12,875 nt of DNA. Origin: Glomus cerebriforme. Its lineage: Eukaryota > Glomeromycota > Glomeromycetes > Glomerales > Glomeraceae. The stretch lies in NCBI GenBank assembly GCA_003550305.1, contig QKYT01000188.1, positions 15,867 through 28,741 on the forward strand. The letters run 5' to 3'. Below are positions 1 to 9,201 of this stretch, piece by piece. The position numbers were made by a program, and so were the translations under genes. Every line of letters starts with the position of its first letter. Within the stretch, counting starts at the first letter, position 1. The notes below the pieces were generated by a model that was not told the DNA's origin, did not search any database, and worked only from the letters and a program-made list of their open reading frames with translations.

Positions 1-465
1 TAAAAATAAAGCAGTAAAAATGTAATAAAACTTGTTCTATTTAATTAATTTGATTGAATTAAATTGATTCAACTAAAAATAAAGCAGTAAAAATATAATA
101 AAACTTGTTCTATTAATTAATTTGATTAATTTAAATTGATTCAACTAAAAATAAAGCAGTAAAAATGTAACAAAACTTGTTCTATTAATTAATTTGATTG
201 ATTTAAATTGATTTAACTAAAAATAAAGAGTAAAAATGTAACAAAACTTGTTCTATTAATAATTTGATTGATTTAAATTGATTTAACTAAAAATAAAGCA
301 GTAAAAATGTAACAAAACTTGTTCTATTAATTAATTTGATTGAATTAAATTAATTCAACTAAAAATAAAGTAGTAAAAATGAACAAAACTTATTCTATTT
401 AATTAATTTGATTGATTTAAATTGTTTCAACTAAAAATAAAGCAGAAAAATATAATGAAAACTTA
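1..465. repeat. 72-bp minisatellite, about 6.4 copies
   Basis: A tandem array of an AT-rich unit of 70-73 bases. Each unit begins TAAAAATAAAGCAGTAAAAA, then has AAAACTTGTTCTATT and a TTAATTAATTTGATTGA block. Unit starts fall near positions 1, 74, 146, 218, 288, 360 and 432, and the last copy fades out near 465. Copies differ by single substitutions and one- or two-base indels. The array runs off the left edge, so its full length is unknown. No open frame persists through it. Confidence 0.93.
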
Positions 466-589
466 ATGATCAATATCACAGAAGTTTACTAAGAATTTAA
501 TTAATTCTATAAAAAGAGTAGCATTTCAGCTTATTTTTTTTCACTTCTCTCTTGAAAGTCTAAAATTCATTATAAATTGATATACAAAT

Positions 590-1684
590 ATGGATTGCAA
601 AAAACAAACTGATAAAGATATAAGTTGAAAACCAAAGAGAAATCGCTTTCACCTCTAAATTCCCAAAGATTTATTGAATAACTGTACAACATCTGTCATT
701 TCTTCAGGAAATGCACCAGTAATAATCAAAAAAATTTGCCTTTCAACCAAATATTTACTTAATAAAAATCATGAAACTTAAGATTTAACAAATGTTCAAG
801 ATTCAACCCACGTTTGGCAAGATTCAACCTATACTAATTCAGAATATGATAGTAACTGTTGATTTTAATTATATAATTTTATTTAATTATTCACTTTCTA
901 ATATTACTTTTTACATTTGACTAGAATTAAAAGCCAAAAACTAGGATTTAAAGTCTCAAAATAAAAAACTTTGATGGCAATTAGAGGAACTTAGTAAAAA
1001 ATTTCAGATAATGTTCTCAGATTTAAAAGGGCTGCAGGAAAATAATAAATATTTAATGGAAATTAACCAAGAATTCAATCATGAAAATGATCAACTTTCT
1101 GCAGATCTTAAGAGATATCAGTAATCATTTGAGTCAGACAGTGAACCTCAATCAAATAAGCGAAAAGGAAAAAAAAAGAAATCAGAGGAAAAAAGACAAA
1201 AAAGTAGTTCAAAAAGAAAGCACTCTAAATCGAAGAAAAAAATGCTCTATTAGATATAAGAGCAGTTCAGAGAATAGTAGTACAGATGAAAGTTCAACCA
1301 GTTCATATGATAATAAAAAGAACGCAAGGGTTCATACAATTTTCTTAGATGATTTTATAATTTGTACTGATACTTATCAAATTTCTTTTCTTTCTTTGTT
1401 TGCAAATAATTTAGGTTAGAATAAAGACAATTTTGAAAACTATTTCTCCCGATCTCAATATGAATTATAATGAAACATTCAATAGCCAATTAAACATCAA
1501 AATTTGAAGAAAACTCATTTTGGAATTGATCAAGGCTTTAAAACTGAATTATTATACTTTTTATGATCAAATAAGCAATTGGCTCCAAACATTTCATAGA
1601 TCAAGGAGAAGTAGAAATAATTACAAAATAAAAGGGCAAATTGACATAGATAATTGTCGATTATATGCCAACAGCTATTTATAA
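590..1684 (+). pseudogene. decayed spliced gene: coiled-coil, basic and serine-rich protein
   Basis: I do not recognise the family. One coherent reading starts at ATG 590 (MDCKKQTDKD...), runs to 851, skips a GT-AG intron at 852-924, and continues with a heptad-like, charged helix (QLEELSKKFQIMFSDLKGLQ...), a lysine-rich stretch (KRKGKKKKSEEKRQKSSSKR) and a serine/acidic stretch (SSSENSSTDESS). A second intron at 1330-1414 joins a C-terminal exon (VRIKTILKTISPDLN..., FYDQISNWLQTFHRSRRSR) that ends at TAA 1682-1684. In-frame stops break it at 626, 656, 779, 942, 972, 1122 and 1505, and there is a probable one-base insertion in the A-run near 1234-1241. The 112-codon open frame at 1081-1419 follows the true reading only after that frameshift. 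A basic, coiled-coil protein suggests a nucleic-acid-binding or nuclear role, but this is a guess. The exon model is inferred from frame continuity. Confidence 0.68.
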
Positions 1685-1937
1685 TTTATCACTTAAAATT
1701 TATATTTATTTTTTTTTTAAAAACAAGTTAAACATATTTATTGTATATAATGTCAAAAGACGAATACATGTTATAAATTACGTATACATCCTCTAGTAAG
1801 AAAAATGTAACTTGTTGCAAAATTTATATTTATTATATATAATAATAACTTTCATATTTATAATAATAAACAATTAAAAAAGGACGCATTGAATAAAAGG
1901 GACGAGGACTCTTTACTTGAATTATAATAATAAAATC

Positions 1938-2524
1938 ATGAAGTATGATGAAAAAGAGCTTATTGAATTATTAGCAAATAAAAAAACTTACTCTCTAAAA
2001 ATGAGCAAGACGGACGAAGAGTCTCAAAGCTGTATAATAAATGTATATGATCTCTCATGGAGATCAGACAAGGTTCTGTATCTGATATTTATTTATCTTT
2101 ATTTTTTTTTATTTGTATATTTGATATTTACATTATTATTATTTGTTTCAGTTAAAGAATCTTTTTTGAAAAGTTTTCAATCCATATGCTTTAACATTAC
2201 GATCAGCTTAATTAACAAGAAACTGAAATTACAATAATAAAATGCAATATTATGATCTTTTCCATCTATCAAATATACCTAAGTGGTCTTATTTTTAACA
2301 AAAAGGCCAAGAATTTGATACCGATATTGAAGGTAAATATATTAAAAAATATTTAATATGCTAAAATTTTATGATGACAAATACCAGTTTTTTCTATTAT
2401 TTCTTCCTATATAAAAGAAAATGAAAAACACCTTGATGAACACTTTGATGATTATTATGAATATAGTAAATCTTTGAAAACTGGAGCAAAAGTTTCAGAA
2501 TATTTATTACAAGTTTTGGTATAA
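1938..2524 (+). pseudogene. decayed spliced gene of unknown family
   Basis: ATG 1938 opens MKYDEKELIELLANKKTYSL..., ending in DLSWRSDK at 2072. A GT-AG intron at 2073-2151 leads to an exon reading LKNLF*KVFNPYALTLRSA..., which carries NNKMQYYDLFHLSNIPKWSY and then KGQEFDTDIE. A 55-base intron (GTAAAT...CAG, 2333-2387) leads to the last exon, with SSYIKENEKHLDEHFDDYYE and KTGAKVSEYLLQVLV, ending at TAA 2522-2524. In-frame stops at 2167, 2209, 2224 and 2296 make it a pseudogene. The TTG at 1917 is in frame just upstream, but ATG 1938 is the more natural start. The sequence is charged and largely helical in look, with no membrane segment once the intron is removed: the apparent hydrophobic run at 2073-2151 is the intron read through. 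No function can be assigned. Confidence 0.62.
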
Positions 2525-2800
2525 TTTATGATATTTCTAACTTTATTTTATTTATTTTTTAAAAATCCTAATCAAATTGTAGAAATAACTGAATCATCCT
2601 GTCAGTCAATATACTGCATTAGATTTCGTTTAAAATTTTTATTTGTATTGTATTTGTATTGTATTATTTATATATTAATAAAATAAAATAAATTATTATT
2701 ATTCTTATATTTGTATTGGTATATTGACTACCGAATGTTAATTTAAAAGTTACAAAATTTGATATAATGAATGCTAATAATAATGTTACAAAAGTTTAAT
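2525..2800. other. AT-rich non-coding spacer
   Basis: No frame of coding character was found. It contains a short TTGTATTGTATT simple repeat near 2640-2665 and runs of AATAAAATAAA. It separates the plus-strand pseudogene from the 91-base tandem repeat. Confidence 0.6.
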
Positions 2801-3013
2801 CAAAATTCACATCCGAGTGATATTGAAGAGTATTGGATATTTGCTTGAATATTAACTGATTAGTTGTTATAAAATTTAACATAAATTTGATCAAAATCTA
2901 TATCTGAGTAATACTAAAGAGTGTTGGATATTTGCTTGAATATTAACCAATTGGCTGTTATAAAATTTAATATAAGTTTGATCGAAATCTACATTTGAAT
3001 GGTACCTGAAGAA
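2801..3013. repeat. 91-bp tandem repeat, about 2.3 copies
   Basis: Two full copies (starting near 2801 and 2892) and a truncated third (from 2983) of a unit beginning CAAAATTCACATCYGAGT-like sequence and containing GGATATTTGCTTGAATATTA, then TGTTATAAAATTTAA. The two full copies differ at scattered positions, mostly transitions, so the duplication is not recent. No coding frame spans it. Confidence 0.85.
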
Positions 3014-3094
3014 TAACATAGATTTTGACCAGCATTAGAGTATAATTTGGCCCAGTTAAAATTTAGCTGAAATGGACTATTTTGACTAGTTTGA

Positions 3095-3417
3095 CTAGTG
3101 GATAACTGCAGAGTTTTTGATTATTTCATCAGATAGATCATGTGAGAAATATTGATTAAGAACAGATTTGTTAGTTCTCAAATATTTACTACAATCATCA
3201 ATAATCTTAGTAGGATTTGTTCTATGCATGCATTCAGAATAACTGAGCTTCACATTTTTTTCTTAATTTTTCCTTGATATATAATTTGTAAATCAATTTT
3301 TCTTTCTACTATCATTATTTTAAAACTGTTTCTCCTCTATAAATATTTACAATCAGAATAATAATTGATATTTATTTTAGAAAAAAACAGGATATTTATT
3401 ATTTGAGCTAAATAAGC
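3095..3417 (-). pseudogene. minus-strand coding remnant, unknown family
   Basis: Read on the minus strand from about 3417, one frame gives LAQIINILFFSKININ..., SDCKYL, a stop (complement of 3337-3339), then RRNSFKIMIVERKIDLQ and IIYQGKIKK. After a one-base deletion in the T-run at 3255-3261, the neighbouring frame continues VKLSYSECMHRTNPTKIIDD, then CSKYLRTNKSVLNQYFSHDL and SDEIIKNSAVIH. It ends at a TAG (complement of 3095-3097). Restoring one A to that run puts the two halves in phase, which is why I treat it as one broken gene. No true start codon is identified, and the 5' end may lie in or beyond the dispersed repeat that begins at 3423. Function is unknown. Confidence 0.5.
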
Positions 3418-3422
3418 TAAAA

Positions 3423-3650
3423 CTAGAAGGTTTAGGTAAGTTAATAAAATACTGAAAAGTAAAACTTTGCCAAAACTATATTAAGATCTTATTAAAAAGT
3501 TGATAAAACTTTGTCAAAAGGTAAAACCTGCTGAAACCTATTATAAATATTAAAACTGCTGAAACTTTACCAAAACTATAATAAAGCTATAGTAAAATTT
3601 TGCCAAAACTAATCATAGGATTTGAAAAGGTTTAGACAGATAACTATAAA
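3423..3650. repeat. dispersed repeat, copy A
   Basis: A segment of about 228 bases that recurs at 5367-5590 in the same orientation. Shared blocks are CTAG...GGTTTAGGTAAG, CTGAAACCTATTATAA (the second copy reads CTAAAACC...), CCAAAACTATAATAAA, CTATAGTAAAATTTTG and ACAGATAAC-like ends. It is rich in internal GCCAAAACT and GCTGAAAC motifs, so it is repetitive within itself. No open frame, terminal inverted repeat or target duplication is evident. It may be a non-autonomous element or a fragment of a larger repeat. Confidence 0.75.
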
Positions 3651-3916
3651 GCTGAACAAGATGTTAAATATTAGAAAATATATTATATCAAATATTAAAT
3701 CCACAACTTTGAACACAATCAAATTCAATTTCCATTAAATTTTGTTTATTTTTTTTTCTATCTACAAAAATATAGGGATCTACAAAAAATATTTCTATAT
3801 TAATTATAAAAATTAAAAATTAGTTTGACAGGTATTGTAAATATAATTACATAAAGATACATAGTTATATACATAAAAAAATAAATTTTCATGACTTGTC
3901 AATGAAAAGTTTCATT
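3651..3916. other. AT-rich spacer without recognisable content
   Basis: No convincing frame, repeat or RNA structure was found on either strand. It lies between dispersed repeat copy A and the 3' end of the minus-strand pseudogene. Confidence 0.5.
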
Positions 3917-4737
3917 TCAATTTGAGCGTTCCTTTAATTTTTCATATATGAAATCCTTTGCTTCCCAGTATTTATATTCATCACAAAGCTGAATATTGAA
4001 AAAGGTTTAATAAAACATCCATAATAAATATCCGATCAATAAATCATTTACATACCTCCTCTATTTTTTCGATATCACTTTTGATTACACCTTTGAATAT
4101 CTTTGGCTTGATATTTATTTTCACTAGCGTCTTTGCTTTAAGATCTAACCATCCATAAGTACATACTACCTGAAAATTCTAAAGAGAGATTAACAATTGA
4201 GAAAAGCCAAGCCTACATAAATAATTACCTAAGATTAGTATTGTACCAATAAAGTATATGCAAGAAATTATATACTAAATGATGCTTAAAATTGCTGCAT
4301 CTAATTTTTTCTTTTTTGATTGCAGTTCATTGGCTTGCTCAATAGCTTTTAACATCATATAAATAAGAACACCTCTAACCCTTTTACTATTCTCTAACAT
4401 TCACCCTCTTTTACTTTTACTTGATTCTGTGAATTCTGTCTTTCATTCAAATTATTCATCTTTTCTTTCTGCTTTTTGGATATCCAGAAATCAGTAATAT
4501 TTTTTTTGTTTTGTCAGAAAAAAAGACTCATATTAATTGGAAGTTCATATACAATTCCACCAAGCATACCTCTAGAGATTTCATTATTTTTTTGGCCTTT
4601 TCCTGTAATTTTGTATCAGAGTATGAAGACAAGTACTTTAAGTATTTACTTAATATATGGTGAGTGGTTGCTTTTTCACTGCTCTTAAAATTGTAATGCT
4701 GAAAGAATACAATCGCAAAAGAGCATTTATACTTCAT
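3917..4737 (-). pseudogene. spliced minus-strand gene, decayed, unknown family
   Basis: On the minus strand, ATG at 4737-4735 opens MKYKCSFAIVFFQHYNFKSS..., followed by a charged helix (LSSYSDTKLQEKAKKIMKSL). The first frame stops near 4528. A neighbouring frame then carries NITDFWISKKQKEKM, NNLNERQNSQNQ and VKVKEGEC, and a third gives RVRGVLIYMMLKAIEQANEL, then QSKKKKLDAAILS. A GT-AG intron (4228 down to 4166) leads to an exon with VCTYGWLDLKAKTLVKINIK and KGVIKSDIEKIEE. A second intron with a GTATGT donor (4055 down to 3989) joins the last exon, LCDEYKYWEAKDFIYEKLKE..., ending at TGA (complement of 3917-3919). Frameshifts and stops in the middle mean it is broken. The two introns in consistent phase and the clean last exons support a once-real gene. 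Function is unknown. A 70-codon frame on the opposite strand (4476-4688) is its shadow. Confidence 0.58.
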
Positions 4738-5111
4738 AAAATATGGTAGGTAAATTTTGTAAGGTTGAGTTTTTATCAGTATTTGGAAATGACCTGATCA
4801 TTTGACTATTTAAAGGATTTGCATAATCATTTGTCATTATTCCTAATCCTTTATCATTTGATCATTTCAGTCATTTGATTTTAATTGGCTAATATCTTAT
4901 CATGTAATTTTAATCGAAAAATAAAAAAAAATAAACCAAGCATAATGCAGGCCAGAACTATAATACCAGCTAACATTATATTCAAATAACTCAGATCATT
5001 TGTCATTTAAGTAGTGAAATGACTTTTGATTCAGCTATTTGATTGATAATGATAATCAAATGCGTGATCTAAAGATCAATATATTTTGTATTTTGTGTAA
5101 AAAATTTTTTA
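4738..5111. other. spacer rich in CATTTG motifs
   Basis: No gene is seen. Variants of GATCATTTGA and GTCATTTGA recur many times between about 4790 and 5065, without a fixed period. A perfect 8-base inverted repeat (ATTTGATT 5037-5044 and AATCAAAT 5054-5061, loop GATAATGAT) closes the cluster. It could be a degraded simple repeat or a cluster of protein-binding sites; the sequence does not decide. Confidence 0.45.
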
Positions 5112-5350
5112 ATGGAAGAAAAAAATTTCGTTCATGAAAGTAGGACTCCATATCTATACAAACTGCAGGCAGTTCGTCTTTTAATCCACTATTTATAAAT
5201 CTGTTTCTAGCAAATTTGTGCATCTTTTGAGAGTTAGCCTTTCACTTAAAAAAAATGCTTAATAAGTATAAGGTGAAAAGAGCAGTAATTAAGTTGGATG
5301 AGTTGATATTGCATATCAAAGAAGTTTTGGTTTGGAAGAAACTAGATTAA
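5112..5350 (+). pseudogene. possible short decayed coding segment
   Basis: ATG 5112 opens 28 codons of coding-like composition (MEEKNFVHESRTPYLYKLQA...LIHYL), then several in-frame stops. In another frame ATG 5255 opens 31 codons (MLNKYKVKRAVIKLDEL..., HIKEVLVWKKLD) ending at TAA 5348-5350. Neither matches a family I know, and they may be unrelated chance frames. They are listed because amino-acid use resembles the better-supported pseudogenes nearby. The second frame ends just before dispersed repeat copy B. Confidence 0.22.
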
Positions 5351-5366
5351 GATTGCTTGTTGAAAT

Positions 5367-5590
5367 CTAGGGGTTTAGGTAAGATGGTGTTTCGCCAAAA
5401 AGCAAAATTCTGCTGAAACTATATTAAAGTTATATTAAAAAACTGGCAAAATTCTGGAGAAAAGCAAAACTGCTAAAACCTATTATAATTGCTGAAACTG
5501 CCAAAATTCTGCCAAAACTATAATAAATCTATAGTAAAATTTTGACAAAACTAATCGTAGGATTTTGAAGAGATTTAGGCAGATAACCTT
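5367..5590. repeat. dispersed repeat, copy B
   Basis: Second, same-orientation copy of the repeat at 3423-3650, about 1.9 kb away. It shares GGTTTAGGTAAG, CTATTATAA, CCAAAACTATAATAAA, CTATAGTAAAATTTTG, ACAAAACTAATCRTAGGATTT-like and GCAGATAAC blocks. It differs by small indels and by an extra GCAAAATTCTG-type block. The sequences flanking the two copies are unrelated, so this is a dispersed repeat and not one long tandem duplication. Confidence 0.75.
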
Positions 5591-5970
5591 AAACCAGATA
5601 ATGTAAGTTTATTATATAATTTTGAATTTTTCTTTATCATCAGAAAATTTACAAGAAATTGAAATATTATTTGATTGAAAGTATCTAGTAAAATCACTTC
5701 TATTTCTATATTAATACGCATTTGGGTCTCAGAGAGGTGATGAAAGAAAAATGATTTAAGTCATTTACATTAATTATTTTTATATTATATACTTTAACTT
5801 TACACTAATGCAATTAATTTTATTTTATAATATATGGGTACTCAGTTGAGGTGATGAACTCAAGATTAATATCTAATATGCTACAGATAATACTTGTTAT
5901 AAACAAAAAGAAAGGACCCAAAAAATTTATCTTCTTCTTAACGGTATTGGTGATGAAAAAATATATCAAG
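5591..5970. other. AT-rich spacer with a short direct repeat
   Basis: No gene is supported. A 22-24-base motif occurs twice, at 5723-5744 and 5835-5858: TGGGT(A)CTCAG, then GAGGTGATGAA. The 63-codon minus-strand frame at 5820-6011 reads across the transposon boundary and is therefore spurious. Confidence 0.5.
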
Positions 5971-5973
5971 TTA
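5971..5973. repeat. target-site duplication TTA (left)
   Basis: TTA immediately precedes the left terminal inverted repeat and is repeated at 10578-10580 immediately after the right one. This fits a 3-base target-site duplication. With only three bases in AT-rich DNA, chance agreement is possible. Confidence 0.6.
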
Positions 5974-6007
5974 GGCCGGGCAAAAAAAATTTTTAGATTC
6001 TCATGAC
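5974..6007 (+). repeat. left terminal inverted repeat
   Basis: 34 bases starting GGCCGGGC and ending CTCATGAC. It pairs with the complement of 10544-10577 with a single A/G difference at position 30 of the repeat. A subterminal block follows at 6029-6043 (CGGTCACCCAGTTTT); its counterpart on the right end (CGGCCATCCCAGTTTT, complement of 10527-10542) directly abuts the repeat there. The left end therefore carries an extra AT-rich piece of about 20 bases. Confidence 0.93.
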
Positions 6008-8459
6008 ACAAAATTTTAAAATTGATACGGTCACCCAGTTTTTTTTTTATATAGTTAAATTTTTTTTATATATAGTTTATCATATTTTGTATTACAGAAA
6101 TATATCTTGTATTACATAGATAAAGTTAAATCGATCTGTAAATCTCAAAATTTATTTTAAGCTACTTTTTCTTTAATAAAAAATATGCCAATTATAATTG
6201 TACGTGTTGTGTTTCTTTCTAAAACAGTATTTGAATGGAAAGGACTTCCTGTTAATGAGGATATGAATATAGAAGAATTTTTTAAAGATGTAGTAGCTTG
6301 TAAATTATTAAAGCCAGAACTATGGGAAAAAAATTGTATAGCATATTTTAGTCATACAAAAACAAGTGAGACAGAAAAAATAGAGTTAAAATGTAATGCA
6401 TGTGAAACTGTTAAACAGTGTGAAAAATATGTAACATTTAAATTACTTAATGACATTAATAATGAACCAGCTGTTAATTAAAATTACATCAATGCTTAAT
6501 TATCTTCCAGAATTTAAATTACTAGCTAAAAATTCTTGGGAGCAACTACACATAGATTTAAATGAATTAATCAGGACTAGTGGAGGTGGTTGGATAGGAA
6601 AAGACAATGCAAACAATATTGAAAAAAAATTCGTTTCTGATTTAACAAAATCTATTTGGTATGTTAATAGTTGTTCTTACAAAACATTGGATGATAGATT
6701 TAAAATTCCAGCTTTATTTACTAGTTTTTTTGATCGAGCTCATCCTGAAAGATATAAAAAATCAAGAAAATTATTTAACTCAGAAGAATTGTGAAATTAT
6801 TATAAAATTCTAATTAATTACATTGAATTACTATGGATGGAAAAACCAAAATTTGCCTGGCTTAAAAAACCTTTGCTACTTTATATAACTAATCTTTTAA
6901 AGTATACTGAATACTTAATTAATCAAAAAGCTATTACAGCAACAAATCAAAGTTCATCAACTCCTATAGTTGATGAAGGAATAACAGGATATATAGAAAT
7001 TTTAAATGAAAATACATGGCAGAAACCTAAAATTGTTAAAGAATTTCGTATTCTTATTAAAACTTTAGAGAAATTAGAATTTTGGGAGCCTGTTAATATT
7101 AACCAATTTTATCCAGAATCACGAAAGTAAGTTTTATATTTTAGTGTATTGTTAAACTTTTAATGAACTAATAAATAACAGAGTTGTTTTTATTTTAATA
7201 AGGCAAAGATCTAGATTTATTGAAAAGTTAAAATTAGCTTTTNCATTTAAAATTGNAAAATATACATATCATCATGGAAATGTACAAAATTCAGTTTATA
7301 TNTGGCNTATTGACAATAATATTGGTGAACAAGAATTAATCAATAGGCATTATACAATTAGAAATAATTTGAAGCAAACACTTCAAGTTTATCATACAAG
7401 AGCTATGAGAAAAGAATTTTTAGATATAGTTGAACTGTATATTGGTAAAGTAGAAAAAGCTAGGATGCACTATATCTATTCTATTTGGTTAAAAAATTCA
7501 GCAGCTTCAATTAATTCAGAAACTCAAAATATAGATGATCGTGTAAAAATGATGTTTGAATTGGGAGATCCTGATTTAATTACCAATTTTTGTGAAATTA
7601 ATGAGGGTAAATTACCTAAATATGATATATTTTGGAAATATTCATTCAAATATTTAGAAGGAACAGCTCAAGAATCGATTTTAGCTGTTGATGAAAGAAG
7701 ACATGATATGTTTCAACATCTTGCAGTTGCAATTTTACTCAGGATTTTTGTGATCAAGTTCTTAAAATTTGTCCTTCAAATATACCAATTCCATCTATAC
7801 AATGGATTAAACTACAATTTTGGCCAAAAAATCTAATACACAAAAATAGTTTACAATTTACTGGTAAACTTTCTGTTAAATTTATGATACAAGCAAGACA
7901 ATTACATTGTGATCATGAAAATTTACATTATGCTAGTGCTTTATTTCATTATCAGAAAGAAATAGCAATACTCTTACAAGTGAATTTATGGTTAATTTTT
8001 ATGGATGATAAACATAGGTGTAAAGTAGGTGAACTAGGATATCCAGTTGCAGCTGTTGAAAGAGGATGACAAGTAATAGTATCAAAAAATAATGTTTTTA
8101 AAGTTGCAGATCATGATTTTACTAAGTGTGGTATAATTCCAAGTGTAACAATNTTATGTGATATTCCTGCTACAATTGAAGAGTCATTTTATCATGAATA
8201 AGTATATATTGGCTTAAAAGATCCTATATTTTAACCATCAGATTCATTATGCCATATGACAGAATTATATAAAATATTAAATGATACAAATGAGAATAAG
8301 CCTTATTTATTTTTTTATACTAATGGAGGACCTGATCATCAAGTTACATATGTTCGTATTCAATTAGCACTAATAGCTTTATTTTTAAAATTAGATTTGG
8401 ATTTGTTAATTGCTATTAGAACTCCACCAAGTCATTCTTGAAAAAATTCTGTTGAACGT

Positions 8460-9201
8460 TATCACTAACGTCTGCCACCCATCAGTAGACTAAAATTAAG
8501 TGTTAGTTTAACATTATGCTTAGTTCAAATTTAACATACCTTTCTTCTTTTCATATCTTTAAATTTAACTTTTAAAATGTGATAGTTTCCCTCAATTTAA
8601 ATATCTTTACATTATTAACTCGAATAATTTCCTTTAATATATTTCTTTTATTTAATATTCAATATTAACTAAATTTTCAAGTGAACAGTGAAGCATATTC
8701 AAAATAACTTTTAATAATTAATATTTTTATTGAGCTCAAAGCTTTTTCTTAGAAAGGGAAAATCCCTTTGCTTTTATAACAATTTTTGATCTACTTGTTT
8801 CACTAAACTATGTTTCACTAATCTACTTGTAATACTATAAATTATCCACAATTCCTTCTGTTTCCTAAATCCTATAATTCCTTCCAATGTTTATAAATAA
8901 ACTAAACTATAAATAAATCAAACTATAAATAAATCAGACTATAAATAAATCAAACTATAAATAAATCANACTATAAATAAATCAAACTATAAATAAACTA
9001 ACCTATAAATAACTATTTAAAAATATAAAATTCATTTTGTCAATCATTTACTTGTCACATTAATCATGTGTTAAATTATGTGTAACTGTCACATGTTAAT
9101 ACTAAACTAAAAATTATCTAAAATATAAATGTTAATTCTTATACTACAAATATTATAACTAATTATAATCTTTATGTGATCTGTCCTATCTCTTTAGTTA
9201 T
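8460..9201. mobile_element. nested non-autonomous insertion with AACGT duplications
   Basis: About 742 bases interrupting the transposase frame. AACGT occurs at both edges (8455-8459 and 9202-9206), and removing the insert plus one AACGT restores the reading from ...SVER directly into ...ILNLGMQNIGLM. The ends form a weak inverted repeat, TATCACTAACG against TATAACTAAAG (9 of 11); on that alignment the duplication is ACGT. Inside there are no coding frames, but there is a perfect hairpin (AAAGGGA 8753-8759 with TCCCTTT 8763-8769) and a 16-base tandem repeat at 8892-9016. Size, short ends and lack of coding capacity fit a MITE-like element. The superfamily is unknown. Confidence 0.8.
8892..9016. 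repeat. 16-bp tandem repeat inside the nested insertion
   Basis: About seven copies of TATAAATAAATCAAAC with minor changes (CAGAC, CANAC, ACTAACC). One copy holds an ambiguous base at 8969. It probably arose by replication slippage within the non-autonomous element. Confidence 0.9.

Noticed and set aside
1..465. CRISPR array.
   Set aside because: The units are contiguous 72-base tandem copies with no unique spacers, in a eukaryotic-looking context.
1081..1419. The 112-codon frame as an intact gene.
   Set aside because: Its first half is out of frame with the coiled-coil reading that continues from ATG 590, and its last 30 codons run through an intron. Only the serine-rich middle is part of the inferred gene.
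4476..4688. 70-codon plus-strand frame.
   Set aside because: It is opposite the better-supported minus-strand pseudogene and is its shadow.
5820..6011. 63-codon minus-strand frame.
   Set aside because: It crosses the left transposon boundary and has no coding character.
6473..6510. A 38-base GT-AG mini-intron at the first transposase frame change.
   Set aside because: Splicing it leaves the downstream sequence in a frame that meets a stop within four codons. A one-base frameshift near 6475 fits better.
8460..9201. The insert as a large intron.
   Set aside because: It lacks GT-AG borders at the frame junction, is ten times longer than the other introns, and is flanked by a duplicated AACGT.
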